DNA of 40,133 nt from Apostichopus californicus. Its lineage: Eukaryota; Echinodermata; Holothuroidea; Aspidochirotida; Stichopodidae. The stretch spans positions 5,718 through 45,850 of the forward strand of contig JAIPMN010005461.1 in the NCBI GenBank assembly GCA_020650975.1. The letters are read 5' to 3'. Below are positions 20,801 to 31,698 of the stretch, one piece after another (the first letter of the stretch is position 1; every line of letters starts with the position of its first letter). Both the position numbers and the translations under genes were made by a program. Below the pieces are notes generated by a model that saw only the letters and a program-made list of their open reading frames with translations, was not told the origin of the DNA and searched no databases.

Positions 20801-23800
20801 GGTTCCATTCCTTGGATCGCTGCTCTCAGGACATTTGAAAAAAGCAACATTGCCTATTTTGTTTATTCGAAGCCGCCGATAACCACTGACACTATTTACT
20901 AATGATAGGCAAATGTTTGTTTCGCTGGCCGCTTAACGGCATAATATTAACATCAATGCCATCATTCGTAAAAGAGATTATCGTTGTTGCTCACACCTTA
21001 TGGTTGGGTAGGCATATACTTCAGACTGAAAGCTAGATTTCTGGGATTATTTTGGTCGTCATTTTGCCCAAGGGGTGTTTACACCGAGGGGATTGTTACC
21101 ATACCATACTTGATCTGATTCGTTTGCCTTGAATCAGGACAGGCGGCTCGCTGGAATCGGGATAAGGGTTGTCTTTCATTTTTCTTGGCAACTTATATTA
21201 ACCCACTGGTGAATTTATTGTGCATTATATCATAGGTTTATGCATGGTCATCTGACGTCAACTGGCCAATCAGATTGGAGAATTCTAAACAATTACGAAC
21301 GAACACATGATAAGCAACACCTGCAAGATGTTTTGGGATAAAATAAAGGTTGAAAATGCCTGTCCATTGTTTCTTTGTAACAACAGACAGTTTAGGTTGA
21401 AACACAAATTTTACCTTCAAATCACTAAACTTATGTTTGCTGTTAACTCGGTAGACAGGAAGGGGTACAATTAAACGTAAATATATTCTACCCTTTCTTG
21501 GATTTTCTAGGAAAAAGTGATGACAAGATTTCCTGGAACTGAAATAGGATATAAACAATAAGCTTGTCCGGCTTGATCAAAAATGAGTTTATACTCGATG
21601 TCCAGAAATGTTAACGTTTCTTTTAAGATTCTTTTAGACGTTAAAAGTTTGACGGACAAATGTCAAAAATATTAAGTGTTCCTACCACATCTCATTCCAA
21701 ACACCGCCATCTTCTTCCAACAAAACTTCCACAAGGGGATCGATAAGCACAATATCAGAGACTTCCCTGTATGAAGACAAAACATCAACATCGTTAAAAA
21801 ACAGTTAAACGGCAGAGTTTAATTAAGGGTAACTTTCGTTTTCGTAATTGCACATACTTCTTTTTTGGGGACATTTCATAGTGTGTCTCAGTTTTGATAT
21901 CAATAATATTACAAAAAGGATTACGAGAAATAGTTAAAACCCAAAATAGGTTTTTGACAGCAGTTAGAAACGACAAACGCTTAACTGGTAATAGTTTCAA
22001 CATGAAACCCTTACCACCAATCAACAGCTACTATTTCACAGTTTTGGTTCGGTTAAAATTGTGTCTGAAATAAGTAGCTTATTGACTTTTTGCAAGTATC
22101 TGTGATTTTCTGGTGGTAAATTCCTTCCTCTGAGAAAAGCATTTTTTTTTATAGTGTGCAGAATGCCAAGTTTCCAATGTCAGTACTGTGACTTTTTCAA
22201 ACACTTAAAAAAAAAAAAATTTGTATTAGTTTTGATTGTTCATTTACTTCCTGCAGGCCTACTGTGATGGACACCAAAGAAAACAATGCAATGCCTTCAA
22301 CAAGAAATTGAGGGCACTGACCTTCAAAATCAATCACTAGATCAATCAATCACTAATTGATCACTAATCAATCACTAATTGATCACAAATCAATCAATCA
22401 CTAGAGTGGGGTACTGAAAGGTTTTCATTCATTGTAAGATTTATGTTGGTTTTAGCTTACAGGAACTTCAATTTGACATGTAGCCATGGTGATATACTTC
22501 TAGCCCACTGTCTTTCTTGAACATTTCAGTAACCATATATGGTGTAAAAAATAATCTATTAGCTACAACAACTGTAGATGAGTGTGCAAACTCCATATAC
22601 TTTTTTACTGAGTTCATTGTACCATGTCTTCAACAGAAATGGCATGTAATGAAACATACATCCAAGCACGGTGTTCGACAGTAACGATCGTTTGCTTCCT
22701 GGGAATAAAGTGTGGAGTGTCCACAAAGGAGAGACGTCATTATGCCCTGTGGAATCAGAAAGTTTTCAATAATATCGGTACGGTGCTCATCTGTCTGCAG
22801 TTAAAAGAGTTCATGAACTAATGCCCCCCTCCCCCAAAAGTAGCAAGAAAGTAAGGCCCCCTCAAAAAATTTTTATCTGTTATCTTGACGTGATATATAA
22901 AGTGTTAACAAATGGCCTACAGGTAATTGCTTAATATCATAATTTGTGGAAGTACTACGAGGAAAGCAAAAACCAGAGAAGAAGAAATGCTCACTCTTCG
23001 TACAGCTGGGCATAAAATCTTGCTACCAGTGCTCCCAATTCTGCCCCCACTATTATGAACGGTCTTGGTTGGTCACTGCTGGATGTCACCAAGTAGTGGA
23101 GGTCATTCACCATTCTATGGGTGGGGAAATAGGGGAGAAGTGTCAAAATGTTAACCCTGCTGCAAAGGGGGTAAAGAAGAGGGCAGGCGAGGTAGGGGGT
23201 GAGGTGATGGGGAGCGGTCAAAGTGGTAACCATGCTACAGACATTGTGCAGAGGAGGGGGGGGGTAAAGGAGAGGGCAGGGGAGAGGGACTGGGGTGATA
23301 TGGTCAAAGTGGCAACCCGCTGCAGACATTTTGCAAAGGGAGTAAAGGAGTGGGTGGGGGGAGGGGGGCTGGGGTGATGTGGTCAAAGGGGTTACTCTGC
23401 TGCAGACATTGTGCAAAGGGGGTAAAGGAGTGGGTGGGGGTTGGAGGGGGTGAGGTGATCAGGTCAAAGTGGCAACCCTGCTGCAGACATTGTGCAAAGG
23501 GGATAAAGGAGAGGGAAACCCTGGGTAGCTGTGGTGATGGGGAAGGTGGAAAAATTCACAAAATCAATCATTTTAATCACATAGAGTAGACCAAAGTATC
23601 TGAGTATCAATGAGTATTTTCCCCCATAAAAGCTTGAATGATCTGCACAGCCGGTAATCCAAAAAATTAGCCCCATTAAGTTTGAAATATTACCGGGACG
23701 AAAACTTTTGTTGTGATTCTTCTCTAGCCATCTTTATACAACATTTTAGGTTTATTTGAAAACTATGCTCGTTCAACTCTGGACGAGGGACGACAATTCT

Positions 23801-26800
23801 TGAGAAACTTTGAACGAGATGGTCATCAGATATGATGTCGTTGATTTTTACCATTTCCCTTTCCCCAACAGCCTGACTGCATCCCTCACCAATGAAAGCT
23901 GGTCTCACCTCTCAACTGTACTCTCGGGACCTCTCCTCTTCCGGTCTTCTTCTGTGATATTCTAAAAAAAAAAAAAATGTTGCAGTAAGAAATAATTGGA
24001 TTTATTAAAACCGAGCGAATCTGAGAGGAGAGAAATTTTGGATCGTAGTAGATCAAAGATAGGGTTGATCAACTGTTGTGCAGCACAACCAACACTAAGT
24101 TATCAAGTATGTCCTGAGAATGATTCATTAATTACCAATATGACACGCCTGATTCGGCACAGTTATTACACATCACCATGCTCTTAGATACATTCCTGCA
24201 GTTCCAATCAGGTTGTCAGCCTAGTCGTTCTCCCTCGGTTGGAAGAACGACGGCTTAACATGTATATTTCAACCTCACAAATGACTGTAGTTTTATCTTC
24301 TTCGGTCTTCTTCTTCTTCATCTGTGAGGATGAATAAACCCAGGGCTTCAAAATGATGGTTATCAGGTTAGTACAAAAGTTTAGAAGTCTCTTTGAAGCT
24401 TGGGAGGATCCATGGTGCAAGCAATATATAAATAGTCTGACGTTGAACAGATTAAACATAGGTGACGGCTCAGACAGAGAAAGTTAGCTACAGTATGTCC
24501 CTACCACTGCTACTGCTTACTAGTACTACTACTACTAGTACTACTACTGCTACTAGTACTACTGCTATTGCTTCTAGTACTAATACTACTACTACTACTA
24601 ATAGTAGTACTACTGCTATTACTAGTACAACTACTACTACTACTACTAGTTCTACTAGTAGTAGTACTACTGCTACTAATAGTACAACTACTACTACTGC
24701 CTGCTTCTAGTACTACTTCTACTACTACTACAGCAAAGTACTACTACTGCTACTAGTACTACTGCTACTAGTACTACTGCTACTAGTACTAATACTACTA
24801 CTACTGCTACTACTAGTACAACTACTACTAGTACTACTACTACTACTGCTTCTAGTACTACTTCTACTACTACTACAACAACTACTACTAATGTTCACCT
24901 AACAAAATGTTACAAACACCCGTTTTCACTCCTTAACAGCTTTCTAAGAACAGTCCTTTTTCATAATACCAGGTTTAAAGTAGTCTTTGGCAGTGTTCTC
25001 ACAAGTCAAGATCAACTCGCTCATTCTCCAGAAATTGCAAAAGACTTGAAAAGATCTGTGACATATCCTCCTCATACAGATTGTACAGTGAATCAACTCA
25101 TTGACTTGACCTGAGAATGGAAACTATATTGGTTAAGACTCGACTGGACCTCAACGTAAAGAAATGACGGATTACACCTCTCGTCCTCAGTAGCAGTATT
25201 AAAGGCATGCTGAAGATAGCAATCATGTACAACATACTTCCTTCTAACCTTGTGTGGCCTGTCGCTCAACCCTAAGCCAGCTCGGTCGTACGAACAAACC
25301 TGCGTGAAGGAGACGAGAAAAAACAGAGAAGAATTGACTTCAAAGACATTGACTCACTTTTATCTGCAAACAGTCAACAGTTTATGAAGTGAAAATTAGC
25401 TCAAAATCATGAATATTCATACGATAGAAAGGAAAAGACTGCTCGGGGAGATTACAAAGAACGACAACTTTTCACAGCTGTAGATTTTATCTCCGCAGGA
25501 AAGGGTTCCTATCCTACCTCAGAATAATAAACCGATTACTCTAAAAGTCTGTGACCCTGTCACTCTTGTACATTACAGTTTAAGTACCAACTAACATGTA
25601 CTGTACCTCATTATAGGCTGACTGCTAAAACAAATATTAAAATAATAAATAATAAAATAAAATAAAATAAAAAATAAAATAAAAATAAAGACAGATACAG
25701 GTTCCTTTTGTGAAGAGTGAATAAAGTTTCCAAAGAAATATGTCATTTGGAAAATTAATAAAAAATAAAATTAAAAAATAAAATAAAAATAAAGTCAGAT
25801 AAAGGTTCCTTTTGTGAAGAGTGAATAAACTTTCAAAGAAATATGTCATTTGGAATCGCTCAGCTTTATCGAAACAACTTTTGTTAAAAATTTTGATTCA
25901 GATGGAACTATTTAATATCATGTATACATCCAACCACATTTGAAAGTTTGAACTGTGCAACTGTTTGAAAAAAGTATCAAGAAAATAAAAATGCATTTCT
26001 TAAAAGTCAGGAAACTGGGGTTCTATAGAAGGTGACCAGATGCTCCATTCTCCGGGGACAGTCCCGAGATTTCACGTGCCCTCCCCCTGGGGAATAGTGT
26101 CCCCGGATAATATCCACCGTCCCTGGAATATCCCCAAAATTTGTAAAGAGACCCTGTTTAAAATTTTTAATGTCTGCCCTCCTATTTTATCTGGGACAAA
26201 ATTCTTGTTTCTGGATGTAGTATATTAACCTTGGCCATTTGAAAAAATAGGACCACCAAACACTGGGAGACCCTCAAAATGATTTCCTGTAAGAGTACAG
26301 TGTAGGTACTAACCCTTGATGTCAATATGGAGGGAGGAGGGGGAGGGAAGGGAGGGGGGCTTGACTCAACATCAATATCGTGTCCCCAGATTTCCTGGAA
26401 AAATAATGGTCACCTTAGTTCTACCCTGATAAATATAACACCATTCATTGCAATGACTGCTACAGCAAAATTGTGTGTATTATTTATTCTCTTCGGATGA
26501 GATTAATACAATATTAAGGATCTCACTGGTAAATCACTTGCTATTAAGTTGGAAGATACTTGATGACCTTCCAAATAAATTTAATAAAACCTCAACGTTT
26601 GTTAATATAGATTCACTATCTGGTTGTGATGTAAAATCTCCAGCCAAGCTGTATAGGATTTAATCGTATATTAAAGGCATTGAAGACTCGCCCCAAACCA
26701 TGTGCGGCCATCTGAATAAGTTAACTTTCTGTTGCTTGCAAGTGACGTTTTGTTCGTGTCGCTACAAAATGCAGACAGTAATGAAACGTGATACCTTGTT

Positions 26801-29741
26801 ATCTTTAGTTGGACCTGAGATGTCCATCGCTGTATCGTTTGTATACTGTGCTGTGGGTATTGACCGAAGCTGTATGTACTGACTGTTCACTAGTGTCTAA
26901 TTACCGACGGTAGCAAGCTGTGTGTGTATTTTCTGGGATCGATGGTGGTGTTTAACACTTCTGTTACACCTCATTCGAAACTAGGTCAAATAACCGACAT
27001 TAGACATTTCTTTTTGCGCGAGTCTTCACACCCATTAATGGATAACTTACTCTTGTGACTTCTGCTAGAGCTGGTTGAACAGCAAACCAGACCTCTGATG
27101 ATTGACCAATCGGTGACTCTAAAATGACTGAAATATGAAACACAGAATTACCGTTAATTTTCGGACATGTGCAAGTAAATTTCCTACTCGAGATTACCCT
27201 ATAGTGGATCTGCTTAAATGAATCGCATGAATAATTCTTTTAACTGTTTATGCAAGTATGCTTACTCAAATCATACAGTATTACTATAAAAAAAATATGT
27301 ATTTTGCAAAACTATGATATTTAGAAACAGTTAATATTTAATTATAAAGTACCAGTAGATTGTTTTTATTTAATTGATGCCAAAACAGGTACTCATTGCT
27401 AACCCTCAAGGGTCACACAATTGTCAAGTATTGAAAACCTCTTTTAATACCTGTCCAATTATCCTATCTGAGAAATACATTTTGTCTAAATTTGAAGTTT
27501 GCCATTCCCCAATGTCTTGGAAACTATGTGAGATTGGCCTGCACCCCCCCCCCCCTCCAGTAGAATACTTGTGGCAATTTTAAAATCTAAAATGTCTAGA
27601 CCGGGCCTTGAAAAACCGTTTTGAAACAACTCACAAACTGGCATCAGAGGCTACAATTCTACTCACCAAATCATAAGATTTACTCGCTAGTTAGTATCGC
27701 TAATTGTTTGTGTGATGTAGCCTAGCCTTCGCACGATACTCCTCCCCCACCCTCACCCTCATCACACCCTAACCCAAGTAGAATACATTGACAATCTAAA
27801 CTGTTTTGCATCTAATTGGGTGAGTTTCAAGTGACAGCAACTGTTACCTGTCGGGCTTCCCTTGCCTGAACAATTCAGGAAGAGTGTCTGATCCCAGCCG
27901 ATATCGTAGGGAAGACCTGTAAAATCAAACAACGTAAAAAGTGTTGTAAGATCACGTTGCTCGCTGTGCGGTAGAGAAAATTGGAATGTCAAACGGCTGT
28001 TTGATACTCTGTAATGCTGAAAATATATTGAGTCATAAGATCTCAGATTATAGACCTTGTACTACTACTACAAAAGTAAACGTAAACAAAGGAGTAGAAT
28101 CCTCCTCGGTAGGTTTCAGCCAGACTAAGCACTGGTACAAGGCTCTGAGCCCCCAGTATGGGCAGCTTATCTCGTACCAGCCTCTATCTGAAATGCCCCG
28201 TGTACGAGTACAAAATTCCATAATGGCAAGGAAAAGTGTAGACAATGTCACAATTTTGCAATGAAATGTATACCCGTACAGAATCACTTCAAGTGTGTGC
28301 AGGTAATATCAAAGCTGCTTTCAGGATGGTCAGGTTATGTCCCCAAACTTAGTCAGATCTATGGTCAAACGTAAAATTCTTGGTTCATTATCTCCTTCAG
28401 AGATCGAGGCATATCACAGAGGCATTTCATAATCAAAACTCTTTTCATCATTTGGGAATTATTTAAGGGCCAAATTGGAATATATTTGTGCAAACTTGTA
28501 GCAATTTGTAGCACAACTAAATCAGGGAGCTACATTATGACTGCAAGGGAGTTCAAATTTGGTAAAAGTTAAGTTTGATTTTTCTCAAAGGCAAATATGG
28601 AGGTAACTGCCTTCATTAATTTGTATCACACATATGTTGTTTTCTTCAGTATGTTGACATCATCAAATGCAGTTTTACCAACTCTCTGTTATAAAAGATT
28701 GTATTATTTCATTGGGCAAAGTTCATAATATTTCTTAAAGATCGGCGAAAATCACTGACGTTACACAGTTACTTCTCTTACCGTATTCACTAAGGACAGA
28801 TTCCTCTTTGTTCAAAGCAGCAAGGTTTAAAACAGGAGGCACCAACAAAACACAAAAACCATAGAATAAAACTTTCATGGTAGTCCACAGACACGCCATC
28901 ACTGGACCAGTCGGTTCTGGTTGAGAAGCACTGCTCTAAATAACATAATGGTGCAAGGTAGAAAGAAAGGTGGTATTAAGGTGATAACCAATTTTTAACC
29001 TCACATTGGAGGAGAAAAATGGGGAAGGGGAATGAAGGGGGTGCCAAAGTTTACTACTAGCTATATAAGAACAGATTGAAAAATATTTTGTCCCACCGGC
29101 TTTCGACAATTTCCTTGTTCACAACCATGCCATTCACAATTATAACACACGACACATACAAATTTTACGCCCTAATCGCATTCACACCAATGTAGGAAAA
29201 TATAGCCTTTGACATCGTACAAGCATCACATGGAATTCTTTGCTTCTTAATATCAGGTCACAACCTTCCCGAAATTCGTTTAAATACAAATTAAAGAGAT
29301 TTTACTTCAACTTATACTGAGATTGAGGTTCCTCTTTCCTTCTTTTCTTTTTCTTCCTTTCTTCTCTTTTTCTTAGTTCTTTTGTTAATTCTTTTTTTTG
29401 TAAGTTATTTGTGTACTCTGTGTACATGGAGTGTAACACTAGTCCACAAGGGTTTCCTGATACACTTCCTTTCACATTCCATACAGTAACTCTCTGTATT
29501 CACTACTTTTGTTGTATATATGTTGTGAAAAACAAATAAATAAACATAACAAATGATCTTGATAAATCTGATACCTCAAACTTCTTTCATACTGGAAGAC
29601 AACACAAAGACTAACACAAAGTTAGAATAAAGCAGACATCTTGATCTAGCAAACCTTTGATTTTTTTGTCACATTTCCACGCAGCCCTGCTGGTTTTTCT
29701 CCTTTCCGTCGTCTAGCTGATGGGGACTGAGATGGTGCCAT
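17708..29741 (-). CDS. Membrane-anchored alpha/beta-hydrolase-fold protein with Glu at the nucleophile position (complete, 401 aa)
   Basis: Twelve coding exons in transcript order: 29741-29655, 28935-28782, 27916-27848, 27127-27051, 25299-25249, 23961-23909, 23114-22995, 21766-21686, 20661-20523, 20105-20023, 19298-19202, 17902-17708. All phases agree. The N terminus is basic (MAPSQSPSARRRKGEK), and one hydrophobic segment (about residues 49-70) suggests a type II anchor. Hydrolase landmarks follow: GKGSPTVILESPIG (oxyanion-loop region), VCSYDRAGLGLSDRP, PFIIVGAELGALVARFY (elbow), IVLIDP, TVVTGNYHDDELP (acid candidates Asp328/329) and INGSDGHMIYRKP (His364). The canonical G-x-S-x-G is G-A-E-L-G, so Glu189 stands where Ser is expected. 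The protein could be a pseudoenzyme or use an acid nucleophile; its substrate is unknown. A splice acceptor at 29762-29764 implies at least one upstream untranslated exon. The last exon is partly duplicated downstream. Exon structure is firm, function is open. Confidence 0.9.
18020..18348. mobile_element. hAT-type MITE, 329 bp
   Basis: Left end CAAGGGCGTAGG, right end CCTACGCCACTG, flanked by perfect 8-bp duplications TATACAGA (18012-18019, 18349-18356). The ends resemble those of the element at 4786 (CAGTGGCG..), so they may be related hAT subfamilies. Intronic in the hydrolase gene. Confidence 0.88.
19412..19760. repeat. Diverged tandem duplication, period about 180 bp
   Basis: Shared blocks in order include AATGCTAAATT, CCTGTCTATTGAAAAA, GGAGATGA, AAATTCTGA and ATCCAAAC. 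The copies are noticeably diverged. Intron of the hydrolase gene. Confidence 0.7.
20231..20440. repeat. Degenerate GAGATGA-type simple repeat
   Basis: Purine-rich plus strand of GAGAT/GACGA/GATGA words. Lies in the intron between hydrolase exons 20023-20105 and 20523-20661. Confidence 0.7.
21767..22994. other. Hydrolase-gene intron with an ATCA-rich repeat
   Basis: Apart from the ATCAATCACTAATTGATCAC-type repeat at about 22318-22405, I see no feature. Short open frames here show no family likeness. Confidence 0.5.
23117..23520. repeat. Minisatellite of about 75-85 bp units abutting a splice acceptor
   Basis: About five units share CTGCAGACATTGTGCAAAGG, GGGGTAAAGGAG and GGTCAAAGTGGCAACC blocks. 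On the transcribed minus strand the array is C/T-rich. It ends within a few bases of the acceptor of exon 22995-23114 and so may supply that exon's polypyrimidine tract. Confidence 0.85.
24502..24891. repeat. Trinucleotide array (ACT/AGT)n
   Basis: About 390 bp of ACT/TAC triplets with interspersed TAGTACT and GCT. Open threonine- or leucine-rich frames across it are artefacts. Intron between hydrolase exons 23909-23961 and 25249-25299. Confidence 0.93.
25635..25858. repeat. Tandem duplication with A/T-rich linker
   Basis: GGTTCCTTTTGTGAAGAGTG, AATAAA and AAAGAAATATGTCATTTGGA recur about 105 bp apart, each preceded by AAATAAAAT-type simple sequence. Hydrolase intron. Confidence 0.85.
26029..26416. 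mobile_element. Candidate MITE, 388 bp
   Basis: Inverted ends AAGGTGACCA (26029-26038) and TGGTCACCTT (26407-26416). TTCTA lies near each end (26021-26025, 26419-26423) but is separated from the inverted repeat by 3 and 2 bases, so the duplication is uncertain. Inside, GTCCCCGG-type words recur. Hydrolase intron. Confidence 0.5.
26675..27034 (-). mobile_element. TTAA-flanked MITE, copy C (inverted)
   Basis: Begins AGGCATTGAAGACTCG after TTAA (26671-26674) and ends CGAGTCTTCACACCCA before TTAA (27035-27038). It sits in a hydrolase-gene intron, with its edge only a few bases beyond the splice donor at 27045-27050. Confidence 0.9.
29100..29540 (+). pseudogene. 5'-truncated non-LTR retrotransposon 3' end
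   Basis: One plus-strand frame (29131-29320) reads IHNYNTR.., TNVGKYSL, an internal stop, TSITWNSLLLNIRSQPSR, then FKYKLKRFYFNLY and stop. This is the usual C terminus of Jockey/CR1-like ORF2 proteins. A T/C-rich tract (about 29325-29400) and an A-rich end AAATAAATAAACATAA (about 29536-29551) follow. It sits in the hydrolase intron between exons 28782-28935 and 29655-29741, antisense to the gene. Confidence 0.8.
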
Positions 29742-29761
29742 GTTGTCTCTGTTTGTTTAAG

Positions 29762-31698
29762 CTGTAAATATGAAGAAAGTGTTACTCGTTTTGTTTGGCT
29801 AGCACTTACCACAGCTACGGAATAGATGGGTATGGAGGATGGGAATTGTTGCAGTTTTATATTTTGCAGTTCTAGCTGTCATTCATCTTGCCGAGTGTGA
29901 TTTGATTTATTCATGGATGTACAAGCACATGGAAGCAGTTCCACATTTCTTATGGGTACAGAGAGAGGAGGGGGTTGGATGAAACCTAGGGAAATATGGG
30001 ATAATGGATTCTCACTTCCACAATAGACTATTCGTTATCACAGAAGAGCAGCAAATTCTGTTGGGCCCCATTAATGCCTTAACCGATACCTTTTTATCCA
30101 TCAAGTATACTTAGGCTGGCTTAAAGCTATTATAATTGCTTATATTCTTGGGTCACATATTCTGGTGTATAAACCTTTAAAATTAACACATGGAACTTGG
30201 TGTGTTCTTACTGTCATACTAAGAAAAAGATACTTCCATGATGTGAAAATAATTATTAATACTGAGGCATATTAAATTAGTACATTAGTAATAGTAGGCT
30301 AGTACAACTATAAGTACACCCTCAAAAACCTCGCAAACTCACATTAGGTAAGGCCCATTGCATTTGCAAATAAAATTTATGATCTGATAAGTGATAGTAC
30401 CGAGGCTAGTAATATGTAAAGTTCTGCATGCGACTCAGTTTATAGACTAACGTTAGGCTAAGCCTAACCTAACGTTTATGGCAAACGTTCGGCTGCTCAG
30501 CCTGTCCAATGCGTAACAATATTAACGTAGCCTAGTCGAGAAAAGGACCTTTTCTTACGTGTTGTTAATTCACAGTGAACTTAAGTTATTTTTTCACCTC
30601 CTGTGCCAGTTTCCCAAACCGAAAGAAAATAATAATAAGGCCTTTAGTGGATTCGCTCCACGTAATGTACTTAGTGCAGTGGAAAATTTCATGTGGTAAA
30701 CACAGGGCGCAGACATCTTTAGGAACTTCAATATAGTAAAAAATAAGCAAGAGTTTTTGAAGGAATATATGATATTTTTGGTATTTAAATCAATTTTAAA
30801 AACGTTATTTCGTAAATAAAATTTACTAAAACATGAAAATAATTTTGTATCCAAATAATTTAGACAAAACGAAGACTTTATTTTAGCTGAACTTAAATCA
30901 GATGACAGCGAGCTACGATCATAACAAATGTGTTCCAACCACAGTCGAGTCTGTTACTGACTGTCCTGAATTATAAAAGAAGAGAGTTTATCGCAAGGTA
31001 AATGATGGATTCTGGCCTGTATATTGATGTTAACTTTGATGAAAACAGTTTGTAATTTGAGATGATACTTTATAGGCCTATAATGTTTTAGTAACATAAC
31101 ACATACATACATACAATTGCACAACTGACTGGGCCTAGTACTGAGTACTGAGAAAAGTCTGGTCACTTATTGAGCAAGTGTAGCCTAGTCTAATTCAATG
31201 TTAGGTAGTATGGCTATGTGGCTCACATTTTCTGTCAAAATCCCATCAATTTGGGATAAAAAGCATGTAACCTTGAGACGATAACCAAAGACATGATGCT
31301 GGTAACTCTTTCTGAAATGTTTGTAAAACTTGAAGAAATATATCTGAACAAAATACTGTGTTAGGCTTAACGTTATTATATATGTCTCTAACTTGTCTAA
31401 GCCTATCATTAAAATGCTGTAGGATAAGCTTCTAGATATTTATCTGAGTTTTTGCTCCTGCTATCGTAAACTTGCCAAACCAGCTTAAATATTTGAACTG
31501 ACAATCACAAACAAACACATTTAATAAATGTACCTCCGTAGTCAACATTGACAATAGGTTTTTTTGTTTTCTTATTGCTTCCACAGATTACTATTGATAC
31601 GAGTAGCTGCATGTAGCTATATGCACACATATAAATATGAAATACTATTATTAAGTTCATGATCACCATTTAAATGTTTCCCAAGCGTTAATACAAAA
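29762..31698. promoter_or_regulatory. Divergent intergenic region between the hydrolase gene and RCC1L
   Basis: About 1.96 kb separates the two start codons, which face away from each other. A splice acceptor at 29762-29764 shows that the hydrolase transcript has an upstream untranslated exon somewhere in this region. No TATA box, CpG-dense block or coding segment is evident, so the promoter position cannot be stated. Confidence 0.45.

Noticed and set aside
22946..23377. Plus-strand 143-residue frame
   Set aside because: Antisense to the hydrolase exon and its adjacent minisatellite.
24462..24756. Threonine-rich and leucine-rich frames
   Set aside because: By-products of the ACT trinucleotide array inside a hydrolase intron.
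30430..30480. TTAGGC/TTAGG words resembling telomeric repeats
   Set aside because: Only two or three imperfect words in a short palindromic context, not an array.
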